DNA of 64,000 nt from Ifrita kowaldi (lineage: Eukaryota > Chordata > Aves > Passeriformes > Cinclosomatidae): positions 273,759 through 337,758 of the forward strand of contig VZRS01009627.1 in NCBI GenBank assembly GCA_013398055.1, in the 5' to 3' direction. Of the stretch, positions 50,217 through 62,539 are shown one piece after another; position 1 is the stretch's first letter; every line of letters begins with the position of its first letter. The notes below the pieces were generated by a model. The model made no database searches, was not told where the DNA came from, and was given only the letters and a program-made list of their open reading frames with translations. The translations under genes were made by a program, and so were the position numbers.

Positions 50217-51673
50217 ACTGGGAGAGAAATGTGGGGAACCAATATGTGGTTATCACTGCAGAGGCCTCCCAATCAAACATGTCAAATGCGATTAGATGAT
50301 GGCTTAGATCTTGCCTTGGGTTCATGTTTACCACCTTCCTTGGGTTGGTAGCTCATTCTGATCCCTACCTCTCACCATGAGTGCATAACTCCTCTTTTAA
50401 TGATGCCTCATTCAGTGACAGCAGGCTGTGGGCTTAAAAAAAACCCCAAGTAATAACAAGAGTATCCTCAAAACAGTGTCAGGACAGAACCAAACTCTGG
50501 GTGATATCTGGACCAAATATCACTGACTTTGTAAAATAAAATAGCAGACAAGAAACCAAGTGTGTTGCTCTGAAGCAATGCAGTTGCCTGTAAAATAGTT
50601 ACAAGTTTTTCATTATCACGCAGTCATCATCAAAATATGTGCCTTGGCTTAGAAAAGCAGCCCACCAGCGAAACAAAAAAAAAGGGAAGGGGAGAAAAAA
50701 GCTCTTTCCATTCCTCAAATTCAGCGTCTTTGTGGTTGTGTCCCTGGCTGTCAACACTTTCCTTCCCTATTGAAAGGTTATTAGAAAAACACTGTTCTGC
50801 TAGTGCCAGTGGCCTCAAGAGCCTCATTATATCATAAGGATAACCCCAGGGTGAACAGAAAACCTAAACATGGAGTGACCATTGAGTCCTTTGTAGCCAG
50901 GGTATGCACACATGCTCCAGCCACGTTTACCAGCAGATGAAGCTCATGCTGCAGTACATCGGCAGAATTAAGAAAAGAATAAGAAATTTGGCAGCTTTAA
51001 TCAATTTCTCTATGAAAATAAAGCCAAGCGCAGGCAAGGGAAAGGATCCAGACCCAAATTCACTCCCTGTATTCACTTTTCTTCTGGAGTTTTGTCTTCT
51101 GGAGGGGGAAATTGAGACCCATGAGAGGTGAAAAAAGGGGATGAAGATGGGCTCACTGGAAGCCTTCCTCATGAGATAATGAAAGGTCTTGTGGTCATAT
51201 CTTAACCCAATCCCTTTGGAGAAAAAAGCTTAGAATGCTTTTATGGTTTTTTACTCTTGGACTAAAAGCCTACAGCTGTTTTGAAGCTTGACATAGTTCT
51301 AGCATATAATTAATACCATTTCCATTTAACTCACCAGCTAAATCTTAAACAGAATGCACAGGCTGTGACATATTACTGAAACGGAGCAATGCATATTGGA
51401 CAATTGACTTGGTGGTGGCCTTTAGTGCTGTGCCCCGTTGGTGTGGTGTCTGTGGTTACCATTTTTCATTGGAGAAATGTCAAACAGTTCATGGGCCTGG
51501 CAAACATAACTATCACAAGCAGTCCCGCTTCTGCTGGCTTTCATCTTGGGAAGCAGTTGCGGAGTATCCGTAGATTTATAGGCATAGATGGAACTTACAC
51601 TCTGCATACATCCATATCTATTTTTATAGAGATAGCTATTAGGATATAGATCAGGTCTGGTCGCCGTCTGGGA

Positions 51674-51820
51674 CATCACAGGATCGCAGAATGGTTTGGG
51701 TTGGAAGAGACCTTAAAGACCATCTTGTTCCCACCCCCTGCCAGGGGCAGGGACACCTTCCACTAGACCAGGTTGCTCAGAGCCCCATCCAATCTGGCCT
51801 TGGACACTTCCAGGGATTTG
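51674..51820 (-). mobile_element. CR1 3' end fragment
   Basis: ATCACAGGATCGCAGAATGG, TTTGGGTTGGAAGAGACCTT, 'TGCCAGGGGCAGGGACACCT', CCACTAGACCAGGTTGCTCA and 'AATCTGGCCTTGGACACTTC' reproduce the reversed CR1 tail in order. It is the same subfamily as the plus-strand copy at 24.5 kb, in opposite orientation. Confidence 0.95.
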
Positions 51821-53756
51821 TAGTTTATCTCCACCAGGTAGCCAAGAAGCAGGTAAATTAGTGTGCTCCAAAAGCAGCTGGCTTTAACCTGCCATGGCTG
51901 CCTGCATTACTGGAAGTCACTCCTGTCACTGCAGCGTGGCCACACTCTTCAAATGACAGATTCATTGTAAATACTAATTAACAACTGTGCAACTTATGTC
52001 TTATATGAATTCATGTCTATTTGGCAAAATTGTTTTCTGTGATCATTTCTGTCTCTCAATTTTTTCTTTAGTGTATTAATGGGAAACAGACATGGAAAGG
52101 AAAGCAAGCATAAGCAAAATATTGAGTAAATAGTGCAACTTTGCGGTTTTTTCATTTTCCACAACTCTAGACAACCAAATTTACTGTAAATTGCCCTATG
52201 TATTTGAATCACAGTTAAGGTTTCTCCAGTGAAAGCTGCTCCAAGCAGAATTGCTGGTTGCTACAGATTAGAAACACCACTTAATATCATTAATCAGTTC
52301 TCACTAACAGCAACCAAACAGCTGGCACAGCCTATATCACTGGTAGGCAAATTTGTAACTCCTTTGCTAAAAGCAGCAGCAAACCAGAACCTCCCAGTCA
52401 AAACAGGAGGGATGAAAAATATATCAGCAATACCCTCTACCACAGGGAAACTTTAAGAAACGCACTGAGGAAAGTTTTTTGATTCCCCCTGTTTCTTTTG
52501 GCACTTTTTATTGTGAGTGTACTGTTTGAGAGAATTTTTCCTCTTTCCAAACCTTTGATGGGGGTATGTCAGTGATTGGGTCTTGCCCAGAATGCAATCA
52601 ATGTGTGCGAGTACGGCTCTGAACTATTGTAACCACATTATGCTCCCCTTATGTTCTTTCCATCAGCCTGCTATAATGTGGCTGCTTGGCTTTCAATTGG
52701 GGTTATTAGTTTTGAAAGCCTTGAAGGTGTTGGGCCTGGCTGGATTTTAGACACAGAGTAACACAATACCTGCTCTTTCAAGAGTCTGCTATCACTTCTG
52801 AAATTGGCAGGTGATGGTATTTTTAACTGCGGGGGGCACTACAATCCCCCTAAAAACTGATTTTACTTATTCCCTTCTAACTTTTAAAACCTACCTCTAT
52901 ATCTTTTCTTTAATTTCCAAAGGTGTTTTCAGATTGACTACTGTTGGCTCTATATTATTACTCCCCTCTCCAGTAGTTTTTATTATTTTTCTTACTGGGT
53001 CTCTTACACTGTTTTTCATGTTTCTGTCTTGAGAACCTGGCATTGTATTTTCCTTTTACTGTTTATAAATTTGTACAATTTTTGTTCTGTTGTACATTGT
53101 CGTGAAGACCAAGCAAATGTGGGATGTTGAAAATAATGTTTGGATTAGGTAATTAGGGATTTTCCAATATTGTCTTCTCTCTTGGGTTCCAATATAAATC
53201 TATGTGCTATTCCAAACATGAATTATTGGAAATATTCGGACATGTGTAGGGCTTGAGAACTGACCCTCTTTACCTCTCTGCTGCCACAGTCAGAAAACGC
53301 CTCCCTGAAAAACCCAGCCCACATAACTGCATTACTTTAAATGTTTGTTCGTCTTTAGTGTGAGGCCAATACTGAAAGAATGACAAATGTCCTTCAAACT
53401 GTTTATGCACACCTGTTGCACACAACAGAGCTGGCACTGCTGACTTCATTTTGTAAGTGGTCTAACTCCTGAGCTCCAAATGGATCTTTTTGGTTGGTTT
53501 CTGGGTGCAAGCTGGGGCAGGATTTGAAACAAATAGTTTCCCACAAAGAAATGAATTGAGAAAAGCAGTGCTTGTCAAGGAAGCCCCAACATCTGGGAAA
53601 ATACACACTGGTTAGCTAGTTTTACTTGAAACAGGGAATATGTAGCTTTTGGTTTTTTGGTTTTTTTTTCCTGTAGCAGAAGGTCCAATTGCAATTTTTG
53701 TGTTGAGAAGTCTCTTATTACATGATACAAATTTTCACATTTAGCACAAAATTAAT

Positions 53757-53873
53757 GAATCATAGAAATATTACTTGGGGGGGACTCCTGACCACCATCT
53801 ACTCCAACCTCCTGTCCTGAACAGGACTAAAAACAACCTTTAACTGAGTCAGTGGTGGCTTTGTCCAAGTGAG
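53757..53873 (-). mobile_element. CR1 3' end fragment, old and diverged
   Basis: ATCATAGAAATATTACTTGG, 'CATCTACTCCAACCTCCTGT' and GGCTTTGTCCAAGTGAG follow the CR1 order with many changes and small indels. The trace fades after about 53873. Confidence 0.75.
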
Positions 53874-55345
53874 CCATGTAAACCTCAGAGGAAGGCAAGT
53901 GTGAGCAGCCACAAGTGGGGACAGTAGGTGTCACTCACAAAATTAAAAAAAAAAAAAAGGGAATAAACCCCAAACCAAAAACACCCAACAACTTATAGAA
54001 CACTACCAGGAAATCAGCCCCTTGCTACAAAATTGTTCTCTCCACTCCCTTAGCCTCTGGGAAATGCTTTTTCTACTGAAAACCACAGATTTTTTCTTCT
54101 GGTGTGCCACCATTTTGCCACCAAGAAAAGAATGAAGCAGCAGCACAAAGTGGTTACTACTGTTTTATTAAACCGTGGTCTTCATAAATTCCAGCTGCTG
54201 ACCATGTGTTCCATCTTTTCATGTCCAAACTCACACTCATTTTAAGAAATTCTGAGCACTCATGGGAGTAAATGCTCCTGCAAGTCCCCAGGCTTTATAT
54301 TATCATTGAACATAAACCCTCAACATGTGACTTTAGCCTGAAGTTCTGTTGAACATGACCCTTCCACTTCATAATTGCTCTATTTTTTATTCTAAAAATG
54401 AATCTGACTTTAGAAACTGATCAGATGATCATTAGACTATTTTACTTGAGCATTATCTAGTGTAGATAATCTGTGGAGATAAACGAGAAGCTAGAGATTT
54501 CAGCCCGTAATCATAGCAATTTGAAGGGGAAAGGATTTTGCCCTGACATCTGTGGCAATGCAGGGTTGGAATTCAGAGGGAATGGTGGAGGGAAAGTAGA
54601 GCTTTGCTAAGAAAAACCATCAAGCTTTTCACAGGGCTTTTGGAGTGATGGTTAAAACCCAGCAGACATGACATTAAACCTAATATCTAGCTAGTATTGC
54701 TTGTGAACGCTAACAACTCTTATCCCTCAGGAGTCACTTGGGAATTTTTTTTCCTAGTTAACATCAGTGGAATTTGGAGGAGATATTTTTTAAGGGGATT
54801 TTATCCATTTATTAGTTTAACATTTCTAAATCCACCTAAAGTCACAAAATCCTGTATTTGGATATTGCCTCCCCAATGAGAATAGGAAGAGAACTTTGGG
54901 AGTTGTGTCGTTTTGACTCTTGTATTAATATTACACTGTAGACAACTGTGATGTCTTAAAGGCAACCTCGAGGAAACGTCAATGAGCGGCTGAGGTATGA
55001 GTCCCTGAGCCTGAGGAGCTGAACTGCGATTCACCAGAGAATTAGTCACCATCACAGGAATTGTTCATTTAATCCTTCCTCCTATTGCTCGAAAGGGAGA
55101 GCCTATTTTGGTCTTATCCTTACGCGTACTCAATGAAGTCATGTGTGTCAGAGCACATCAAAGAAAGAAGCGAGACACTCAGATAGGGAGTCATCTGTGG
55201 GCCTCCATGGCTGGAGCAAACACAGCCCCAGACAACTCCAATGCCAAAACAAACTGCTGCTTTTAGTACCCCAAAGAATATAGAAGGAATGTGAATGTAT
55301 ATAAGGAAGGGAAAACAACACTTGTGTAATCCATTAAATTATTAC

Positions 55346-55426
55346 CTGCCAGCTTTCTAACACAGTAACAAGCAACTCGAATGATCAGAACATGATTAAA
55401 CCAGACACTCAGTACTAGCAGGGCTT
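55346..55426 (-). CDS. Candidate internal exon encoding a membrane helix
   Basis: The minus strand has a very good acceptor (ATCTCCTTTCTTTTAG, ending at 55427) and a donor GTAATA (55340-55345). The 81 bases between have one frame with two leading and one trailing base, so the exon is symmetric (phase 1 at both ends). It encodes ALLVLSVWFNHVLIIRVACY followed by CVRKLAG: a hydrophobic segment with a positive cytoplasmic-type end, as in a multi-pass membrane protein. I do not recognise it. The other two frames hit stops early. Twenty-six open codons are common by chance, so most weight rests on the splice sites and the helix pattern. Its end phase does not fit directly onto the 46.8 kb exon. Confidence 0.25.
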
Positions 55427-58400
55427 CTAAAAGAAAGGAGATAAAAGTAGATTTCTGCTGGGAATGGGCAAAAAAACTGAGGAAGAAGGCTACATTCATA
55501 TAAGTGACAACCAGAGAGAATTTGCTGTTTGTCTCTTGAAAATTATTTGCAAGTAAGGACAATATTCTTCTTGCAAGTTTCAATACTGGCCTTGAGAAAG
55601 GGTTGGTTAGTAAAATGCAGCAAAATTCTTCAGAAAGCAGATTTACAGATCTCTTTCTGTACTACTGATATCTTGTTTATATACCAAAGACTGAGGCATT
55701 ATGGTTAAATTGACCACTACAAAAGATATATTGAAATACTTCATAGAGCATTCTTTTCAGCAGGATTTATTTAGGATAAAGTTGAGTGTTGGTTCTTACA
55801 GGAAACTATATTTTAAGTAGAAAAAGGAGGGAGAGACACCCCTTTGATTAATACTGGTAGAAGGAAAACTAGGCCAAAACTCTGTCATTCTGTGATAGTA
55901 GCAGAGTTAGAAAGGATTGAAATACAATATTTTCTGAGGAGAAAAACAAAACATTTCTACAAATGGCTGGTTTTGGTTTTCAGTCTTAGAGTGAGGTTTC
56001 AAGCAAGGGCGCTGGATTTTTGTTGCAGCATGACCCATTGCTGGAGCCCCTGGGGACAATGTCAATGATGTAAGACCCAGGACATTTCTCATCTCCTGTG
56101 GAAATGTGCATCCACCAGCCTGCTTCTGACTCCTAGCTGTGGTGGGACAAGGTCACAAGCACACAGGGAGTAGTGGAGCAGCACAAAAGCTTGAAGGGAA
56201 TGAGTTAGGGCATGTTCCAGCAACTCCATGGGGACCAACTGCACTGGAGACTTACCAGTCCTGCTCAAAGTAGCCCAAAGTTCTAAGCAAGCTGAGGTCT
56301 TAACACCTCTGGATTATAAATTAATATTTGAAGGAATAGCTAAAATCCCACATACTGACCAGTCCAGGTGAGGTCAGCTTTGGATAAGGGATATGAAGTC
56401 CAGCCATTTAAAACAGCTCCTTCTGCTCCATCCCAAATTATTGCTATGTTCTGGAAAGGGAAGTGATTTTCTGGCTCTTCAGAGTGGCGAGGTCAGAAGT
56501 ACACAGAGAAGAAATAATATCTAAATGCAGTGTAAACTTCTGGCATGTAAACCAGAACTGAAATAATCTAATATGGATGCAAGGCGAGGACTTTTTGTCT
56601 TCTCATTATTTGCCAGAGAGGTTTGTAAAATACATGACTATTTGTCTGCCAAAACTGTGTGCATCTGTGACAGAAATCACATTATGTTGTGTCTTTTTCA
56701 CATGGACTGACAAATACAACCTTCCTCATTGCTTTTTCTATAACAAAAAAAAAATTGAGTTGGTCAGTATTTTTTAAAAACCTGAGACAGCTCCATATCT
56801 CTTTTCATATTTAAAAAGAAATGGAAGGCAGATTTTTTTTACAAATATATTTTTTTCCTTCTTAGCAATTATGTGGAATTTCACTAATTAGCTCTTAGTT
56901 TTAAGAGAAGTGCAAAGGAAACCTCAGTAACTTCTACACCTGGTTATTTCTGTACTAGAATTTAACTTACAAGCTGAGGTAAATATTTTTGCTTAAAAAG
57001 AGGAGAATCTTAGACACTTTCCTAGAGATATCTAGCTCTGAAAAACATGTAACTCAACCAAATAGCTATGGTTAAAAAAAAAAAAAAAACCCAAACAAAC
57101 AAAGAAAAAAACCCTACTTTTAGGGGATCCCCTTTTCCATATCTTCTCCTTTCAAATATAGTTGGATAACAAAGCATTACTGTCTTACTTGTCTCATGTT
57201 AAACCAAATCAGATTTCAGTCTTGTTATCTGTTTGCTTCTACTTCTCTTAAAGACATGAAAGATTTCCGCAACTTGCTTTTGAGACTGACATTTCTTTTG
57301 CATCAGTTTTTAAATCATGAAGCATTTTAAGCGTGAGCACCACTGGCATTTGTTTGTCACACTGGACTCCCCTCGTACACTTGTGCAAATTTGTTTAGTC
57401 TTGAGATAGGTCTGAGGAGTGCTAATTCCTCCTGTTTTCCTGGTGTGCCCTGAAGAAGAGCCTGATTCATGAACAATTCCTTAGGTCTCTAGAAGGGAAA
57501 TCCTTCTAAAACAGATCATATCAGAAAACACAGTTAGAACTGCTGTTAACCCCCAGCAAATTCCCTGAGACTTGGCTGACATCCTCACATTCCAAGAATC
57601 TTTAAGAAATTTGTTCTCTCTTCCCCTGCAGAGTAATAACTTGTTTAGGAGACCCCTCATATGAACCACATTAAGAAAAACAATAGACAGATCTTTATTT
57701 ATTGGAAAAACTGAAAAACACAGGAAAAGAGGTGCCAATATAAAAGAAAGTTTAGGAAATATGAAAAAAAAAATTGAAAGAAATGTGTGTCCTGTTAACC
57801 CTCTCTCGTTCTAGAATAACATGATTTCCCTCAGTAGGAATTTTGCTGATAGAAAAGGTTGATACAGAGCAACTGGGCACTGCATGGGGATGTAAAGGCT
57901 CTGGAAACAGCATTTTTTTCAGCTGAACTTAGCACAGGCAACTTCTAAACAGTGATTAATGAAAAATACTAATAAAAACATAGCCTGCATGTGTGTGTTG
58001 CTACCAAGACAGCTTCTAATAGTTTGGGGTAGTAATAGTGCAACATGTTTGTTTCTTTCAGATATGCACTGAGCATATTCTGATTACAAAAACAAACCCA
58101 TCAAATCCATAGATCTTTTTGTAAAAAATGACATCTCTGTAGGGGGGTAGTTTTTCATCAAACCTGCATTTTTGTATGTCCATCAATAATGGTACAATTG
58201 ACTTCAGAATTTCAGGAGACTCCGAAGTGAGGGTTCCTACCTTGCCTCAAAATGCAAATCCCACTCCAATTACTATGATTTGGCTTAAGGTTTTGGGAAG
58301 AACAGCTGGACATTCAAAAGATGCAACAAAACGTGGCTTGACAAGAGAGAGGGAGGGTGTATAAAAACACACACGTGTAATTTGTACTGGGAGAGGAAAT

Positions 58401-59014
58401 ATTCCTGTAGCGCATATCAGATATCTGATTGCATCTTTCAAACTTATTGCACCATCTTAATTTCCAAGCTTCTAGCTCAAAGAAACTGGGAGAGGTATCA
58501 TCACCTTTTTTATTTATTACTTCTTTAATTGGGAACCATTTCTCTGTTCCTTTTTTTAAAGTGATTCAGTGCTCAAATGACAGCAGAGACTAAGCGCAGT
58601 CCTGAAGAGAAAAGCACTGACAATCAGTTGTTGTTGGCATCATTCTTCCTGCTGTACAGGAGTTTAACTAATGAATCCAGTTCTCCTGCTCTTGGAATAA
58701 CAAATTCAACATGAGAAAATTGCTCGAGGAACTTATGAGCCAGAGTTACAACGTACAAGGCGAAAGACTAAGAGGAATCTAAATGAAGATGGTAATCATT
58801 AAATGATCCCTTCTTTGAGGGTTTACGTTGGAAAGCCTCAACTGGCTCAGATATTTGAGCCAAGCCCCTTCAGCATAAAACTCTCTGGTGACTGTGAGGA
58901 AGCTGCCGGTTTACCCTGGAGTCCCTTGAGAGAAAGTAGAATGTAAAGGAAAGCGGGGTTTTTTTGCAAATATTCCTGAAGTAAGTTTCATAACAGACCC
59001 GAAAAGGTAGCAAA
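55427..59014. other. Gene-free sequence
   Basis: AT-rich unique DNA with a long A-run at 57074-57089 and GT/CA words near 57990 and 58370. No splice-bounded open stretch was seen. Confidence 0.5.
57074..57115 (+). repeat. A16 run passing into CCC/AAAC and A-rich DNA
   Basis: Sixteen A residues (57074-57089) are followed by CCC, AAACAAAC and further A-runs ending in CCC. It is one of several A-run-to-C-run junctions in the window. Confidence 0.8.
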
Positions 59015-59110
59015 GTTATTGTTCCCACTTGGCAGATTTGGAACCTAAACCACTAAGCAATGAGATCATTTCTGTGAGATCAGGCTGCAAGCAATAGCCC
59101 TTGCCATCTT
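59015..59110 (-). repeat. SINE-like relic (MIR-type), first copy
   Basis: TTATTGTTCCCACTTGGCAG, ATTTGGAACCTAAACCACTA and a GAGATCAGGCTGCAAGCA part resemble the reversed core of MIR-type tRNA-derived SINEs (a TTATCCCCATTTTACAGATG-like start and a region like the CACAGCTAGTAAG part). The resemblance is partial and judged by eye. Confidence 0.3.
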
Positions 59111-59154
59111 ACCGTGGAGCCCTAGCAAACAACTTCATCCCCACAATTATTCTT

Positions 59155-59330
59155 CAAGGCGAGATGATATCATCCCCCCCTTTATAGCCGGAGAACCAAT
59201 GCCCAAAAGATTTAGCAGCTTGTTGGAGATAGTACAAAAGTTCTTTGACAGGTTTGGAAACTGAAACCAGATCTGCCAAGCCTCAGTCTGATACCTTAAA
59301 CACATGCCCATCCTGGTTCCTCTCCTTCTG
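59155..59330 (-). repeat. SINE-like relic (MIR-type), second copy
   Basis: ATCATCCCCCCCTTTATAGC, CGGAGAACCAATGCCCAAAA, 'GATTTAGCAGCTTG' and, after a short insertion, GAAACCAGATCTGCCAAGCC, TCAGTCTGATACCTTAAACA follow the reversed MIR layout, including the stretch equivalent to GAACCCAGGTCTG and CTTAACCAC. This copy is clearer than its neighbour. Ancient amniote SINEs of this type are rare but known in birds. Confidence 0.4.
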
Positions 59331-60165
59331 GCTGTTACTTGAGCCAATTTTGCGTGATTTGGCTTTAAAATATTGAAATACAGAACATAGTCTGCTCACT
59401 GCATTCATTTTAAAGTAAGGTGCAGTAATGTGGCTGGTGGGATAGCAGCAGCAAAGGCTGTGACAGTCCACAGCACAGGTGTGCATGAAGAAGCAGGATT
59501 TTGGAAGAAGTATGTCCAGTACCATGTGATTCCATCAGAGCTGCACACCAAAGGTGTACTCTGTATAGGGGTTCTCTGGTCTGACTGCTGCTGGAAAAGT
59601 GAAAAGGACATTTGATTCCAAAGATGATCTCTGTAGCACACCTTGTAGATCTCATCCTACAAGCAAACAAACAACAAAATCCAACGGAGCACTCAGAAAG
59701 GGGTTTTTGGGTTTGGCTTGTGCCTACCACAACAAAACCAATATTCTGGAGGAAACAATCTCTTTCTCCCCCTCCGTCCACCCTGTCCTCCCCCCAGGGT
59801 CTCAAAGGTTTTCTGGGAACTTGCCTTCATAACCCAGTCAACAAATGTAGAAAATCATAAAGATGTCTTAATTGAAAAAATAAATTACTCACAGCCAGTC
59901 TGGGCTATCTCAATCCAAACAACAAAGCAGTTCAGTTTATTTAGGGAAGACAGATTAGTGGGGAAAATTGTTATCAAACCACAAAATGACTAACCAGGGA
60001 CATCCCTCCTAAGAGATTTACTTTTCCAACACAATGGCCTGCATTGTTTGTTCTGGTCTTTATGCTCGCAGAGCAGTGTGAGAGAGGGTGTGCAAAGTTA
60101 GGATACGGCACTTAAATTCCTCTCTAATTCTGGTGCCGGTCAAGTCGTCCTTTGTGTATTTCCAG
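59331..60165. other. Spacer leading into a GC-richer zone
   Basis: No repeat recognised. Overlapping open frames of 60-130 codons occur on both strands at 59400-59990, none with a domain. Six CpGs fall in 60100-60230. Confidence 0.4.
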
Positions 60166-60502
60166 GGAGCTCCCTGCATGTTCCCTGAGCCACTGCAGCG
60201 CCCAGGCTGACCGAGGAGTCGGAATTCTCTGGGCACACTACCTTCTTTCCTGGTCACATTCCTGGTACTGTAGCAGTGATGAAAAACATCTGCTGAGGTT
60301 GTTTCCCGAAGACCAGAAAAGACCCACTGAACCATGGCTGAGCTGGATGAATAAACCCTGTTTGTGCAATTGTTTTATAAACTTTCAAAAGCAGTGGAGG
60401 AATTTTTTTATCATCTTGCTTAAAAACTGGCAAAACCAAAAGAAAACAAAACAAAAGGAACCAGAAGTGGGTACAAGTGGATGTAATCAGAAATCCCTCT
60501 GA
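60166..60502 (+). CDS. Candidate terminal exon, plus strand, 111 codons open
   Basis: A strong acceptor (TCCTTTGTGTATTTCCAG) ends at 60165. After one leading base, 111 codons are open to TGA at 60500-60502. The first half is Cys/Trp-rich (HYLLSWSHSWYCSSDEKH) and the end is Lys/Gln-rich where the DNA becomes A-rich, which looks compositional rather than protein-like. CpG is raised in the first 80 bases. On the minus strand an overlapping frame is also open for about 90 codons. Not recognised; chance is likely. Confidence 0.13.
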
Positions 60503-61981
60503 CTTTTTGATGTGCACCTTCTCATGCTTTCTGAGATCAGTGAATAGCTATTCCTCTGGAAAAAAAATACTGTCCCTGGAGGGATGATTTTGGAACTCTC
60601 TTTATTCTTTTACAGTTTGACATCTGGCATTTGGTGGCCAGCATTTCTTACAGACAAATGAAATTCAACTAATTTTATGGAATGCTGTGGAATTTTCATT
60701 TCTATTTATTGAATAGTCTCAGCAAAATACTATGAGCAACAAAATAAAATTTGGGGAAAATTACGTAATTTAAATAGAGCCTATATTGCAATCTGTGGTA
60801 AATTCACATCAAGCCTTAATCTAACTTGAAGATTCATTACCAGTTCATCATGCAAAAAAAAAAAACCAAAAAAAAAACAAACCAAAACAAAAACCCCAAA
60901 CTCTACAAAGATATGCTGTCCTTTTGCTGCACTTCACAAAATATGTGATGAAAAGCACAGGGTAAAAATATGTTTACGAAACTGCTCCACATAATCCACA
61001 TGAGCAACTAATACAAGTATCCATAAAAATGAAGGTCAGCAGAGAATTGTTTCCCAGAGTAATTTGTCTGGCACGAACTGACCCAGGACAACAGATGACT
61101 GTTCAGTGTGCTGCCTCATGTAAAATTCAACTATTTCCCAAAATATAGGAGGAAAAAAAATAAATAAAAACAATATGAGGAAGCAATTGATATTATCATT
61201 CCCCCATTGTTCTCTACCCTGCAAACCAAAATAACTCCAAGGACAATATGAAATCCCCTGATGAAATATCAAGACACAAGCCTCCAAGAAGCATTTTGTT
61301 ACAAAAAGATAAAAACTAGAAAACATCCAGAGTACCACACAGTCTGTTTTCCCAGAAACAATTCTGGCACTTAGCAGATTGTCTTTGGTGGCAAGCTTCA
61401 TACACTGGCCGTGTCAAAAACATACAGGCTAGAAGGAATTCTGCTAAACCCAGCTGGGCTCCAAACTTACATCAGGATGAGGTTTGCCCACAAATATTTC
61501 TTCTTTGCTTATGCCTTGCCTTCCCTGAGAAGGAAATCCAGGCATGCAGGAGGGAGGTGTGGAGCTGGGGCTAGACCTCCAGCAGCAGGGAAGACCTCAG
61601 GACATCAAGGGGCACGTACCCACCATGTGCTCCACGTTAGGCACCAGCCTCTCAAAAACATTCACAGTTGACAAAAACAGAGCATGAGACCATCTTTCTA
61701 TAGCACCTTCTTTGGCTCCCAGTTTGTCTCCAGAAAAATGAACTTTTCAGTCTCTAAAGGGAAAGTTAAACAGGTTCCAGGGCAGCTGGGAGAGAGCCAA
61801 ATGCGAACCTTAAATAGGCGTGTGCGATACCCTCGGTGCAGCGAAGGGTGCGGATGCGCCATAGCCAAAACCACAGAACCTGCATCCTGCCAGGGCAAGC
61901 AGGATTTCTGACAAGATTTATCATTTCTCTTGTTATGATCTAGTCCTGCAGGCATTTCATTTTAATACAAAGTAAGCACTT
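60503..61981. other. Gene-free sequence with A/C tract and CpG patch
   Basis: Contains the A/C-only tract at 60853-60901 and a CpG patch at 61803-61862 (about seven CpGs) lying inside modest open frames on both strands. No splice pairing was convincing. Confidence 0.4.
60853..60901 (+). repeat. 49-base A/C-only low-complexity tract
   Basis: Strictly A and C over 49 bases: two A-runs of ten or more, then CAAACC, AAAAC and a final CCCCAAAC. Probably a degraded poly(A) expansion. Confidence 0.85.
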
Positions 61982-62539
61982 GTGATGATTAAGGGAAACG
62001 TAGAGTTGGATCACTTTGTTGTTCGGTGGCCAGTCATAACACAAAATCTGCTGCTTAGTGCAGAAATACGGTGTTCCAGGCTACGTGTGGTTACCGTCTG
62101 CTCCAGCATCTGGGCTGAAGCAGGGAGCTCTCTGACACAGACCAACAGAGCTGTTCTCTGCCTTCATCAGCTCCCTTCTCGCTGCTGCCACCAGGGCTGC
62201 ACGTTTTTCTCACACAGACTTTATATGCTTGAAGGAAATGCAAGAGTTTATCAAGAAAGTTCACATGGGCCACTCTTGTCTGTTATCGTGGGGGCCCAGA
62301 GCACACACCTGATCCTGGGGGTGGCCCTGACACACCCCATGGGAGAGGGGATGACCTCTTCGGGGCACAAGGCCCTTCAGATGCTGCAGTGGGATTTCAC
62401 ACCCGGGCTCTCCAGTGGGAGCATAAAAATCCTTGCTCCTGCAGTAATTTCCTTCTTCATTCCTGCCCTTTCGAGGCTGGTATCCATACATGAACTGCTC
62501 TTTGCTGTTTGCTTATCCCTCCCCCTGTGCGAGCTGTAG
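61982..62539 (+). CDS. Longest open frame in the window (185 codons), probably chance
   Basis: An ATG frame runs for 185 codons in a locally GC-rich stretch with several CpGs. The predicted protein has scattered Cys and His, no signal peptide at its start, no repeated motif and no family I know. The ATG has no strong initiation context visible and no upstream promoter is evident. For about 64 kb read in six frames, one open run of this length in GC-richer DNA is expected by chance, so I list it only because it is the longest and coincides with the GC-rich zone. Confidence 0.1.
   Translation: MMIKGNVELDHFVVRWPVITQNLLLSAEIRCSRLRVVTVCSSIWAEAGSSLTQTNRAVLCLHQLPSRCCHQGCTFFSHRLYMLEGNARVYQESSHGPLLSVIVGAQSTHLILGVALTHPMGEGMTSSGHKALQMLQWDFTPGLSSGSIKILAPAVISFFIPALSRLVSIHELLFAVCLSLPLCEL

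Larger units (their letters stand above)
50217..55345. other. Intron-like sequence with two CR1 fragments
   Basis: Besides the CR1 copies at 51.7 and 53.8 kb I find no supported exon. The block 52500-52730 is evenly complex, has no repeats and could be a conserved element. A CpG-bearing stretch at 54960-55030 contains a plus-strand donor (GCTGAG then GTATGAG) without a convincing acceptor. Confidence 0.4.
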
